NCBI GenBank assembly: GCA_014240165.1
Contig: JAAZXM010000031.1
Coordinates: forward strand, 1-45,758
Reading direction: 5' to 3'
Length of the DNA: 45,758 nucleotides
DNA from: Myxococcales bacterium
GTDB lineage: Bacteria > Myxococcota_A > UBA9160 > UBA4427
Every line of letters starts with the position of its first letter. Position 1 is the stretch's first letter. Positions 18,238 to 26,368 of this stretch are shown here, in pieces. Both the position numbers and the translations under genes were made by a program. The notes below the pieces were generated by a model. That model was not told the DNA's origin. It worked only from the letters and a program-made list of their open reading frames with translations, and did no database searches.

Positions 18238-18566
18238 CGTCCCAGGGCTCCTTTGCGCCACGCGTAGGCGAACCCCACGGTCAGTGGTAGGACGAAGAGC
18301 GCGGCTTGGAGCCACTCGGCCTGGCCTCGAGGACCCGCGGCCAGGGCCCACGCCACCATGAGCAGCCCCGCACCTTCGAGAACCACGAAGGCCACGGCGG
18401 CAAGAAAGAAACCGAGCCCTGCACTTTCCGGGGCCTCGGGGGGAGAGGACGGATCCCCGGCCTCCGCAGAAGAGCTCCCCTGGCCCCGCGCCGCCCAGGC
18501 GACGAGAAGAAGGGTGGGCACACCGATCAGCGCCAGCAGAACGAGAACACCGACGTACTCGGCCAT
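18234..18566 (-). CDS. nuoA: NuoA-like complex I membrane subunit
   Basis: A 110-residue protein with three hydrophobic helices. The second helix (FFLAAVAFVVLEGAGLLM) aligns ungapped with the E. coli NuoA segment ending in FDVEALYLFAW, sharing the final AW. There D79 is Glu64 and E81 is Ala66. In the third helix E. coli VEAAIF corresponds to LQAALF, so E102 is Gln87. The loop between helices 1 and 2 is low-complexity (Ser, Ala, Pro, Glu) and lacks the FESG motif. ATG 18566 has GGGAG upstream and heads the operon. The homology is modest and depends partly on context. Confidence 0.8.
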   Translation of the reverse strand: MAEYVGVLVLLALIGVPTLLLVAWAARGQGSSSAEAGDPSSPPEAPESAGLGFFLAAVAFVVLEGAGLLMVAWALAAGPRGQAEWLQAALFVLPLTVGFAYAWRKGALGR

Positions 18567-18653
18567 GCCCCAGTGCTCCCTTCGGCCACCCCCTGTTGTG
18601 GACACCCGCCCGCGCAAAGGGGAAGTCGTGACTCGGCCTGGAGGGCAGCGCCG

Positions 18654-18683
18654 AAAGTAGCCCGTGGGCTGCCGAGGCGTCAA
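18654..18683 (-). promoter_or_regulatory. Candidate sigma70-type promoter for the nuo operon
   Basis: On the minus strand TTGACG (18678-18683) and TACTTT (18654-18659) are separated by 18 bases. Transcription would start about 80 bases before the nuoA ATG. It lies back to back with the gpsA promoter region. It is a sequence match only. Confidence 0.4.
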
Positions 18684-18703
18684 TTTCTTCGGCGCCGAGA
18701 GCC

Positions 18704-18731
18704 TTCAAAACCCCTCGCCCCATGATATTCT
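18704..18731 (+). promoter_or_regulatory. Candidate promoter for gpsA, possibly leaderless
   Basis: TTCAAA (18704-18709) and TATTCT (18726-18731) are 16 bases apart. The gpsA GTG at 18739 begins 8 bases after the -10 element, about where transcription would start. No Shine-Dalgarno sequence separates them, so the mRNA may be leaderless. Confidence 0.35.
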
Positions 18732-18738
18732 CGGGCGC

Positions 18739-19755
18739 GTGGGCGTTCCCATCGCAGTCCTTGGAGCCGGAAGTTTTGGCACCTGTCTTTCTGTTCTTTG
18801 CGGACGCGAGAACGATGTCCGGCTCTGGGCGCGTTCCCCGGACACCGCCAAGGCGATCGAAACCGAGCGGCGCAATCCCCGCTACTTGACGGATCTGAGG
18901 ATTCCGGGGCGAATCACCGCCACCAGCGACCTCGCCGAAGCCGTGGATAACGCAGGCTTCATCATCGCCGCGCTCCCGAGTCACGCCCTGCGGGCGGTGA
19001 TGGAGGAGGCGGCGCCCCATATGACCCCAGATTCCATCGTGATTTCCACCTCCAAGGGCATCGAATTCGAGACCGGCATGCTGATGCACCAGGTGCTGGA
19101 GGATGTCCTGCCCGACGCCCAGCGATCGCGAATCACGTGCCTTTCCGGACCTTCCTTCGCCCGGGAAGTCGCTCAGCGAAAGCCCACGGTCGTCACCGTG
19201 GCGTGCGAAGACGAGGAACACGCGATGGCGGTGCAGGCGAAACTCTCTTGCCCCTGGTTCCGCTGCTACTCCACCGACGACATCGTGGGCGTGGAGGTGG
19301 GCGGCGCCCTCAAGAATGTCATCGCCATCGCGGTGGGGATGTCCGACGGCATGGGGTTGGGCCTGAACGCCCGGGCCGCGCTGATGACGCGCGGGTTGGC
19401 CGAAGTCACCCGCCTGGCCATGGAACTGGGCGGCCGCCTGGAGACCTTGGGCGGGCTCTCGGGGATGGGCGATCTCCTGCTCACCTGCACCGGGGATCTT
19501 TCACGCAACCGCCAGGTGGGCCTCGGGCTCGGCCTCGGGCGACCCCTGGAAGAGGTCACGGCCGAGATCGGCGAGGTCGCCGAAGGGGTGCGGACGACCC
19601 GGGCCGCTTGCCGCCTGGCCGAGCGCGTGGGCGTCGAATTGCCCATTGCGGAAATGGTGCGGCGGGTGCTGGCAGGCGACGCCTCCCCCGCCGAAGCGGG
19701 CCGGGCCCTGATGACCCGGCAACTCGGCCGCGAATACGATCCGAATCGCCTTTGA
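18739..19755 (+). CDS. gpsA: NAD(P)-dependent glycerol-3-phosphate dehydrogenase
   Basis: A 338-residue cytoplasmic enzyme that reduces dihydroxyacetone phosphate to sn-glycerol 3-phosphate, the backbone of phospholipids. The Rossmann motif is VLGAGSFGTCL. Further signatures are STSKGIE, LSGPSFAREV, GGALKNVIAIAVGM (catalytic Lys) and NARAALMTRGLAE. Length and motif order match GpsA throughout. The start is GTG 18739, because the Rossmann strand begins right after it; an upstream in-frame ATG at 18664 would add 25 residues without family similarity. It is divergent from the nuo operon. Confidence 0.96.
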   Translation: MGVPIAVLGAGSFGTCLSVLCGRENDVRLWARSPDTAKAIETERRNPRYLTDLRIPGRITATSDLAEAVDNAGFIIAALPSHALRAVMEEAAPHMTPDSIVISTSKGIEFETGMLMHQVLEDVLPDAQRSRITCLSGPSFAREVAQRKPTVVTVACEDEEHAMAVQAKLSCPWFRCYSTDDIVGVEVGGALKNVIAIAVGMSDGMGLGLNARAALMTRGLAEVTRLAMELGGRLETLGGLSGMGDLLLTCTGDLSRNRQVGLGLGLGRPLEEVTAEIGEVAEGVRTTRAACRLAERVGVELPIAEMVRRVLAGDASPAEAGRALMTRQLGREYDPNRL

Positions 19756-19760
19756 GAAGT

Positions 19761-19792
19761 ATGCGAAAGCGTTCTCATTATAATTGTCCTTT
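19761..19792 (+). promoter_or_regulatory. Candidate promoter and Fur-like operator ahead of feoAB
   Basis: The 77 bases between gpsA and feoA are AT-richer than their surroundings. They contain a perfect TATAAT (19779-19784). On the opposite strand the same bases read ATAATGAGAA, 9 of 10 matching one half of the Fur box; over 19 positions the match is about 11. No clear -35 is seen. An operator over the -10 of an iron-uptake operon would fit repression by Fur. Confidence 0.4.
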
Positions 19793-19832
19793 AATGACTA
19801 CAACTTGGACTCTTCCGCGCTAGATTTCGCAA

Positions 19833-20126
19833 ATGAAAAGCGATTTCAATACGCCATCCGAGGGCGCGCTTTCCCTGGCCGATCTCGAGCTCGGTGAATC
19901 CGCGGCTGTCCGCGAAGTGAATACGCGCGACGCCATCGGCCGGCGCTTGCTGGACCTGGGCCTGCTGCCCGGAACCGCGGTTCGCGTGATTCGCCGCTCG
20001 CCCCTGGGTGATCCCACGGTGTATGAATTCCGGGGCTACCGACTCTGCCTGCGCCGGGTCGACGCGGCCCGGGTACGCGTGGGCAGCGAACCCGTTTCGG
20101 GCGCGCCCGACACGAGCGCGCTTTGA
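19833..20126 (+). CDS. feoA: Ferrous iron transport protein A
   Basis: A 97-residue protein with the SH3-like FeoA domain: LADLELGESAAVREV, then RRLLDLGLLPGTAVRVIRRSPLGDP and a final strand LCLRRVDAARVRV. It is a small cytoplasmic partner of FeoB in Fe(II) uptake. Its TGA overlaps the TTG start of feoB (TTGA), so translation is coupled. No strong ribosome binding site is visible before its ATG. The N-terminal 12 residues and C-terminal 12 residues extend beyond the usual domain. Confidence 0.93.
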   Translation: MKSDFNTPSEGALSLADLELGESAAVREVNTRDAIGRRLLDLGLLPGTAVRVIRRSPLGDPTVYEFRGYRLCLRRVDAARVRVGSEPVSGAPDTSAL

Positions 20127-22021
20127 GCCAAACCGCCGAAGCCCCCGCACTGGATCCCCTGCGCTTCGGACTGATCGGAAGTCCGAACTCGGGCAAGACC
20201 ACCTTGTTCAACGCCTTGACGGGCCTGCGCGCCAAGGTGGGCAACTACCCGGGCGTGACCGTCGCCCGGCGCGAGGGCAAACTCGACCTGGCGGGTCGCG
20301 CTGGCGTCGTGATCGACCTGCCGGGCACCTATTCGCTCGACCCCCTCAGCCCGGACGAAGCGGTGGTGTGCCGCGTACTCGCCGGGGAAGTCGAAGGCGT
20401 CGAAGCGCCCGAAGCGCTGATCGTGGTCGCGGACGCCTGCTCGCTGGATCGCTCGCTCCTGCTCGTGGGCCAGGTGCTCGCCGAGGAACGCCCCACCTGC
20501 CTCGTGCTGACAATGATGGACGAACTCGCCGCCCGGGGCGGCCGCCTGGATATCGACCGCTTGGAGGCGGCGCTGGGAATCCCGGTGCTCCCGGTGGTGG
20601 GCCACCGCGGCGTGGGGCTACGCGAACTCCGCAGCCGGCTGGCCGATCCCGACGCCTGGAGCCAACCGCCGGTTCTCCCCCCGCGGGATATCGACGAACG
20701 CGCCGCCTGGATGACCTCGATTCTGGACGCCTGCGTCGAGACCCGGCCGGATTTCCACGCCATGACGGAACGCATCGATCGTGTGGTTGTGCACCCGATT
20801 TTGGGCTCCTTGCTCTTCATGGCGGTCATGATTGGCTTTTTTCAGCTGATTTTCGCCTGGGCGACCCCCGCCATGGATTGGATCGACGCGGGCATGGGCG
20901 CGGCGGCGGCAGGCGTGCGCCAGGCGCTGCCCCCGGGCCTCTGGACGGATTTTCTGACCGATGGGTTGATAGCGGGCGTGGGCTCAGTTGTGGTCTTTCT
21001 GCCCCAAATCGTGCTGCTTTTCTCCCTTCTCTACTTCCTGGAGGACGTGGGCTACATGGCCCGGGCGGCCTTCGTGGTGGACCGCGCCATGGCCCGGATC
21101 GGCCTGGAAGGCCGGGCATTCGTGGCCCTGCTCTCCTCCTTTGCCTGCGCGGTGCCGGGCATCATGGCCACGCGCACGGTGCCCTCGCCCCGGGACCGGC
21201 TCGTCACGATCCTGGTCGCGCCGCTCATGACGTGCTCGGCGCGGCTTCCCGTGTACGCGTTGCTGATCGGTGCCTTCGTGCCCGCCACGAATGTATTCGG
21301 CCCCATCGGGCTCCAGGGCCTGGTGCTCTTCGGCCTCTACCTCGCGGCCCCGCTGGCGGCCATGACCGTGGCTGCGCTGCTGCGGCGAAGCCTCCTGCCC
21401 GGGGAAGGCATGCCCTTCACCCTGGAATTGCCCTCCTACCGATTGCCCAGCCTGGGGCTCTGGTTTTCCCAGGTCTGGGGCAGCGCATGGGCTTTCCTCC
21501 GGCGGGCGGGGACGATCATCCTGCTGGCCTCCATGGTGCTCTGGATCCTGCTGACCTTCCCCCAAACGCAACCGCCCCCCGGACTCAACGCCCACGAGGC
21601 CTCGGCCTACGCGCTGGAGCAAAGCGCCGCCGGGCGCATTGGCAAAGCCATTGAGCCCGCCATCGCGCCCTTGGGTTTCGATTGGAAGATCGGGGTCGGA
21701 CTCCTGGCCAGCCTGGCTGCGCGCGAGGTCTTCGTTTCCACTCTCGCGCAGGTCTACGCCAGCGAAGACCCGGACGTCTCGCTGCGAAACGCGGTCAGGG
21801 CCGACATCGATCCGACCACGGGAGAAAAACTCTTCAGCCCGCCCACCGTGGCTGCCCTCCTGGTCTTTTTCGTCTTCGCGCTCCAATGCACCTCCACCAT
21901 CGCCACCATGGCGCGGGAAACCAATTCCTGGCGCTGGCCGGCCTTTGCCTTTGGCTACATGCTGGCTCTTGCGTACGGGGCTTCGTTCTTGGCCCGAATT
22001 GTCACGGCTGCGGTGATCTGA
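20123..22021 (+). CDS. feoB: Ferrous iron transporter FeoB
   Basis: A 632-residue inner-membrane Fe(II) transporter with an N-terminal G domain. G1 is GSPNSGKT (19-26) and G3 is DLPG (65-68). The G4 motif, usually NxxD, is TMMD (130-133), so the guanine-reading Asn is Thr. The membrane part has both gate regions: FLPQIVLLFSLLYFLEDVGYM, then SSFACAVPGIMATRT, and later ASLAAREVFVSTL. It is shorter than E. coli FeoB (773). The start is TTG 20123, coupled to feoA by a 4-base overlap. The stop TGA overlaps an ATG (22021), which may help translation of the downstream lipoprotein. Confidence 0.95.
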   Translation: MSQTAEAPALDPLRFGLIGSPNSGKTTLFNALTGLRAKVGNYPGVTVARREGKLDLAGRAGVVIDLPGTYSLDPLSPDEAVVCRVLAGEVEGVEAPEALIVVADACSLDRSLLLVGQVLAEERPTCLVLTMMDELAARGGRLDIDRLEAALGIPVLPVVGHRGVGLRELRSRLADPDAWSQPPVLPPRDIDERAAWMTSILDACVETRPDFHAMTERIDRVVVHPILGSLLFMAVMIGFFQLIFAWATPAMDWIDAGMGAAAAGVRQALPPGLWTDFLTDGLIAGVGSVVVFLPQIVLLFSLLYFLEDVGYMARAAFVVDRAMARIGLEGRAFVALLSSFACAVPGIMATRTVPSPRDRLVTILVAPLMTCSARLPVYALLIGAFVPATNVFGPIGLQGLVLFGLYLAAPLAAMTVAALLRRSLLPGEGMPFTLELPSYRLPSLGLWFSQVWGSAWAFLRRAGTIILLASMVLWILLTFPQTQPPPGLNAHEASAYALEQSAAGRIGKAIEPAIAPLGFDWKIGVGLLASLAAREVFVSTLAQVYASEDPDVSLRNAVRADIDPTTGEKLFSPPTVAALLVFFVFALQCTSTIATMARETNSWRWPAFAFGYMLALAYGASFLARIVTAAVI

Positions 22022-22065
22022 TGTTCCGGGCTTACTCTGGACGCCTCGAACGCTACTCTGCCGCC

Positions 22066-22719
22066 ATGCAGCGGATACTCGTCCTGGCGATCGTCCTGGC
22101 CTTCGTGCTTCCCGGCTGCGCAACCCGCACGGTTCAGCAGAAGGTCGTCGATGAGTACGGCCTCACCATCAAGCTGAGAAGCCAGGCGAAGCTCTTCGGG
22201 GAGACCACTCCGCGCGGCTTTGAGCAACCGGCCGTCATCGATGCGTCCCGGATCGCGCTGATTCTCGGCGGCATCGAGGTCGATCAGCGGGCCAGCGATG
22301 AAGCCGTCGTCCGGGAGCGCCGGCCCGCGGTGCCCGCCAAGATCCTGCAGCAGGTTTCAGACGGGCTCTCCCAGGCGTTCAGCGAGGCCTCACCGGACCA
22401 GGAGGTCATCGTCCTCGCCGTTCGCAAGCAATTGCAACACGGGGTCTTCAACCGAAAATTCCTCACCAGCTTCTCGACCTATCTGAAGGACGGTGAGATG
22501 TACGTATTTCTTTCGCGGGTCGACTGGCCACTGGATTCGAAACGCTCGACCGATCGCCTTCCCGAGCCCCAGCCGGGCGAAAGCCCAATGCCCATCACCA
22601 CCGTGGGCAACGCCGTCTACACGAAGGTGGGGAGCCAAGGGGTGCGCACCAACTGGCGCCGCCCCGAGTTCGGGCTTCTATCAGAAACTTCCGCAGAAGG
22701 GTCGAGCGAGAGCCGCTGA
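22066..22719 (+). CDS. Predicted lipoprotein of unknown function
   Basis: A 217-residue protein with a clear lipoprotein signal: a hydrophobic stretch after MQRILV and the lipobox LPGC (Cys about residue 19). It should be anchored in a membrane and face the periplasm. The rest is mixed alpha/beta with repeated hydrophobic strands (VIVLAVRKQL, MYVFLSRVDW). I do not recognise a family. ATG 22066 is chosen because the signal begins there; an in-frame ATG at 22021, overlapping the feoB stop, would add 15 residues ahead of the signal. It could be co-transcribed with feoAB, but no role in iron uptake can be read from it. Confidence 0.82.
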   Translation: MQRILVLAIVLAFVLPGCATRTVQQKVVDEYGLTIKLRSQAKLFGETTPRGFEQPAVIDASRIALILGGIEVDQRASDEAVVRERRPAVPAKILQQVSDGLSQAFSEASPDQEVIVLAVRKQLQHGVFNRKFLTSFSTYLKDGEMYVFLSRVDWPLDSKRSTDRLPEPQPGESPMPITTVGNAVYTKVGSQGVRTNWRRPEFGLLSETSAEGSSESR

Positions 22720-22779
22720 ATTCCGCCCACTCAGCGCTCCGCCTTCCGCCCCGTCTTCGAGGAGTGGAGAGAAAAATCG

Positions 22780-25700
22780 ATGACCATTATTCTGGAACTT
22801 CTCGCCGTCGCACTCGCAGCCCTGGCTGTGGGCAAACTCGTTCCCGAGCCCTGGCGCGCGCGCTTCTTCAACGTGCTCAAGGTCTATCTCACCGTCCGCA
22901 TGGTGTGGCTGCTTCTGCTCTGGCCGGTGGACGATGGAAGCGGTATCCGCGTACCCGCGTGGAATTTGATCGTCGACCAATTGAATTCGATTGACGCAAC
23001 GGTCTTCTGGACCTTCGCGGCCATCGGAGCCGCCATTCGCTTTCTCGGCGTCCTGGCCTCCATGTACCGCTGGCAACTCGTTCTCCTGGGCCAGCGCATC
23101 GAATTGCCCTTCAGGCATATCCTCGGGGCATTCCTGATCGGACGCGCAATCGGTTTCTTCCTGCCGAGCACCGCGGGGCTCGATGGGTACAAACTCTACG
23201 ACGCGTCGAGACTCAGCGGGCGCACCGTCGAAGTCACCGCCGGCACGGTTCTGGAAAAAGTGCTCGGGGTGACGGGCATCTTTCTGACCTACCTCGTGGC
23301 GTTGCCCTTCGGCATGTCGATCTTCGGGGAAAACGCCCTCCTGGTGGCGAGCATCACCGTCCCCATGGCGCTCGGTATCATCACGATTCTTCTGACCATC
23401 CTCTGGTTTCCCGGCATCGTCCAATGGGGCATCGAGAACGTGCCCCTGCCCGCGAAGGATCGCATCCAGGGCGTCGTGACGCGCATCTCCCAGGCCACGG
23501 CGGCCTATCGGGATAAGAAGCGACTTGTCCTGATGATGCTCCTGATGAGCTTCTTCGTGCATTTCTTCACCGCGGCCATGTATTTCTTCATGGCCATCGC
23601 GGTGGGGGCGAGTATCGAACTCGCGTTCTGGCCCGTCGTGTTTGGCTCTTCGATCCAGATTTTCGCCACGGTGATCGGACCCACCATCGGCGGCATCGGT
23701 ATCCGGGAAGCCGCGCAGGTCTTGACCCTCGGCAGCCTGCTCGGCCTGAGCGTCGCGGCGGTCTCCGCCACCCTGGGCTTTTGGGTGGGAGAGGTCCCCA
23801 CGCTCTTCGGTTTCCTTTATTGGCTGATCCGCGGCAAGGATTACCGTCCCGCCTATTGCCGGGTCGACGGGGTTCAGGTGGACTACGAGGAATCGGCGCG
23901 GCGCGCGACCGAACTCGAATCCGCCGAAGAAGCCGCCCAGCGAGAATCCGTCAGCGAGGGCGGCGAAGCGCCCCTGCCCCAACCCCAACGTCTATGGGCC
24001 GGTATCAGCACGGGGCTCGGCACCGGCATTCTGGCCGGCATCGTGATCGGCGTCGCCGAAGCCTTCGTGATCGCCCAGGGCGGCTTCGGGGCCGAGGCCC
24101 AGGTGCTCTGGTACGGGCCCCTGGCCTACGCGGTGGTGCTGGGCGGCTTGGCCGCCGTGGGGGGCGCGGTGCTCAGCGTGCTGCCCATGCAGCGCAGCGA
24201 GGTCCGCTCATGGGTTCCGGCCCTGGGTCTGACCGCCACCCTGATTCCCTTTGGCCTGGCCATCTTGATCTTCCGCCTGCGCCGAGATGTCTATCTCGAG
24301 CAGATGCCTCCGCTCCCGGTGCTCTTCGCGGTATTGGCCGGGGCGGGCGTGCTCGCATTGATCTTTCTCACCGTGGGGCGCCGCTTCTTCGGGTCCCGGG
24401 CCGGCGTCATCGCCCAACCCGGGCCGGCCCTGGGCATCCTCGCCGCAGTGATGGCCGTGGGCGCCGTGATCGCGTCTACACTGAGCGCCCCGCCCCCCAC
24501 CGCCGGACGGGGAGAGATTCCCGCGGCCCTGGCGGACCGCCCCAACGTGATCCTGGTGATGGTCGATACCCTGCGCGCCGATCATCTCTCCTGTTATGGC
24601 GGGCCGGTATCGACCCCGAACCTCTGCAAACTCGTGGACGATGGCGGAAGTCTCTACCCCGGCTTCTCCCACGCCTCCTGGACCAAGCCCGCTACGGCAA
24701 GCCTGCTGACATCGCTGCTCCCCTCGACACACCGCGCCATGTCCAAGCCCTCGAAGCTCTCCGAGGAAGTCGAGATGCTTTCCGAGGTCATGAAGGGCGC
24801 GGGGTACGCAACCGGAGGCGTGGTCTCCAATATCAACCTCGCCGACAGCTTTGGCTTCAACCAGGGTTACGACGAATATTATTTCCTCGGCCCCGCCTAC
24901 CTCGCCGGCGCTGAAGAATCCTCTTCCAAGCTGATCCTCTACAACATTGGCCGGGCGGTCTGGTTCAATCTCGCCGGGGGCGGCATTCGTCCCTCGGATT
25001 TCTACCAGGATTCCGAGACGGTCAACGAAGTGGTCTTCGAATGGCTCGACCGCAACAATCGCGAGCGGTTCTTCCTCTTCGTCCACTACATGGATCCCCA
25101 CGATCCCTATTTCCGGCATCCCTACGACGGCTACGGCATCGCTCGCGTCTCCAACCAACATCCCGACGCATCCCTCGCCGAGGAAATGCAAACGCTCTAC
25201 CGGGGTGAGATCGAATTTCTCGACGGCCATTTCGGGCGACTTCTCGATCGCCTGGAAGCCGACGGCGTCTACGACCAGACCGTCATCGCCCTGGTCTCGG
25301 ATCACGGCGAGGAATTCTTCGAGCACGGCGGATGGTGGCATGGGCTGACGCTCTACGAAGAACAGATCCGGGTCCCCCTGCTCATCAAATGGCCGAGCGG
25401 CGCCCCGGCGCCCGCAAGCGATGCGACCCGTTCACCCGCCCGGTTGATCGATGTCGCCCCGACCCTGGCCGCCGTGGCGGGAATCGACGTGCCACCCGCA
25501 ATGCAGGGCATCGATCTGCGCACCTCATCGGCGGCGCGCAATGCCAAGCAGCAGGAGGTCTACTCCGAGGAGGATCACGAGGGCAACGTCCTCTGGTCGC
25601 TCAGAACCCGGGACCGCAAACTCATCGCGGCCAACGAGGGCAATCCTCGGGGTCTGCCCACCCGGGAATTCTTCGCCATCGATGTCGATCCGAATGAGGA

Positions 25701-25884
25701 GAACCCTCTGGACCCGGACGCGAGCGCGGGGGAGAGCGACACCCTCGAGCAGCATGCGGACCTACACCGTCGAGGCGCCGAGGGCGAGGCGGTGACCGAA
25801 AGCGGCGAAGCCGAGATGAGCTACGAGGAGTGCGAGCAACTTCGCATGCTCGGCTACGTGGACGATTGCGAAGCGCTCAGGTAG
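22780..25884 (+). CDS. Fusion of LPG-synthase-type flippase-like membrane domain and sulfatase-fold hydrolase/transferase
   Basis: A 1034-residue protein in three parts. Residues about 1-345 are a multi-helix domain of the lysylphosphatidylglycerol synthase TM/UPF0104 type (GAFLIGRAIGFFLPSTAGLDGY; GGIGIREAAQVL). After a charged linker, residues about 405-565 hold five or six more helices. Residues 588-1034 are an alkaline-phosphatase-superfamily (sulfatase) domain: VMVDTLRADH (Asp596), HYMDPHDPY and VSDHGEEFFEHGG (Asp841, His842). The sulfatase Cys/Ser of CxPSR is Thr635 (SWTKPATASLL), so formylglycine chemistry is excluded. Thr nucleophiles occur in phosphoethanolamine and phosphoglycerol transferases. 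A role in modifying a lipid or envelope polymer is an inference. GGAGAG precedes the ATG. Confidence 0.88.
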   Translation: MTIILELLAVALAALAVGKLVPEPWRARFFNVLKVYLTVRMVWLLLLWPVDDGSGIRVPAWNLIVDQLNSIDATVFWTFAAIGAAIRFLGVLASMYRWQLVLLGQRIELPFRHILGAFLIGRAIGFFLPSTAGLDGYKLYDASRLSGRTVEVTAGTVLEKVLGVTGIFLTYLVALPFGMSIFGENALLVASITVPMALGIITILLTILWFPGIVQWGIENVPLPAKDRIQGVVTRISQATAAYRDKKRLVLMMLLMSFFVHFFTAAMYFFMAIAVGASIELAFWPVVFGSSIQIFATVIGPTIGGIGIREAAQVLTLGSLLGLSVAAVSATLGFWVGEVPTLFGFLYWLIRGKDYRPAYCRVDGVQVDYEESARRATELESAEEAAQRESVSEGGEAPLPQPQRLWAGISTGLGTGILAGIVIGVAEAFVIAQGGFGAEAQVLWYGPLAYAVVLGGLAAVGGAVLSVLPMQRSEVRSWVPALGLTATLIPFGLAILIFRLRRDVYLEQMPPLPVLFAVLAGAGVLALIFLTVGRRFFGSRAGVIAQPGPALGILAAVMAVGAVIASTLSAPPPTAGRGEIPAALADRPNVILVMVDTLRADHLSCYGGPVSTPNLCKLVDDGGSLYPGFSHASWTKPATASLLTSLLPSTHRAMSKPSKLSEEVEMLSEVMKGAGYATGGVVSNINLADSFGFNQGYDEYYFLGPAYLAGAEESSSKLILYNIGRAVWFNLAGGGIRPSDFYQDSETVNEVVFEWLDRNNRERFFLFVHYMDPHDPYFRHPYDGYGIARVSNQHPDASLAEEMQTLYRGEIEFLDGHFGRLLDRLEADGVYDQTVIALVSDHGEEFFEHGGWWHGLTLYEEQIRVPLLIKWPSGAPAPASDATRSPARLIDVAPTLAAVAGIDVPPAMQGIDLRTSSAARNAKQQEVYSEEDHEGNVLWSLRTRDRKLIAANEGNPRGLPTREFFAIDVDPNEENPLDPDASAGESDTLEQHADLHRRGAEGEAVTESGEAEMSYEECEQLRMLGYVDDCEALR

Positions 25885-25890
25885 ACCCGG

Positions 25891-26319
25891 CTATCCCTCG
25901 TCCTCTGCGTCGAGATCCAGCGCAAGGGAATTGATGCAATAGCGAAGCCCCGTGGGTTGGGGGCCATCCGGAAACACGTGGCCCAGGTGCGCATCGCAAC
26001 GACTGCAGCAGACCTCGGTGCGCACCATGCCGTGGCTGGCGTCGGTCTTGTCGCGAACGGCCGATGCCTCGACGGGCTCGTAATAGCTTGGCCACCCGCT
26101 CCCCGAATCGAATTTCGTGGTCGAACTGAAGAGGGGACTGCCGCAGCATACGCAGCGGTAGGTGCCATTCGTCTTGGTATCGCAGTACTCGCCGCTGAAA
26201 GCCCGATCTGTCCCGGCCTCGCGCGTGACCGCGTATTGCTCGGGCGTCAGCTTGGCTCGCCAATCGGTATCCATCGGCGCAGCGGCGCCTTCTTCTTTCA
26301 GATCTTTGTCTTTGGCCAT
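25891..26319 (-). CDS. msrB: Peptide methionine (R)-S-oxide reductase MsrB
   Basis: A 142-residue enzyme that repairs the R form of methionine sulfoxide in proteins. The catalytic Cys128 is in GLRYCIN, and the structural zinc is bound by C56/C59 (YRCVCCG) and C105/C108 ([12 protein letters not shown]). The signature SGSGWPSY is present at 72-79. The catalytic residue is Cys, not selenocysteine. ATG 26319 is supported by AAGGAG upstream and by the domain boundary; the first 15 residues are a charged extension. It sits downstream of an unknown gene on the same strand and converges on the sulfatase-fold fusion gene. Confidence 0.95.
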   Translation of the reverse strand: MAKDKDLKEEGAAAPMDTDWRAKLTPEQYAVTREAGTDRAFSGEYCDTKTNGTYRCVCCGSPLFSSTTKFDSGSGWPSYYEPVEASAVRDKTDASHGMVRTEVCCSRCDAHLGHVFPDGPQPTGLRYCINSLALDLDAEDEG

Positions 26320-26368
26320 GGCCTGATCTCCTTGGAAGGAAAACGTATCCGCCTCTTGTGGGAGGCGC

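Noticed and set aside
24661..24720. Formylglycine-type sulfatase active site
   Set aside because: The position of the modified Cys/Ser is Thr635 and the following Arg is not conserved, so a true sulfatase call is not supported.
25891..26319. Selenoprotein form of MsrB, because selB is present
   Set aside because: The catalytic codon gives Cys128 and no in-frame TGA is needed. I saw no gene in the window that clearly continues past a TGA, and no tRNA-Sec gene.
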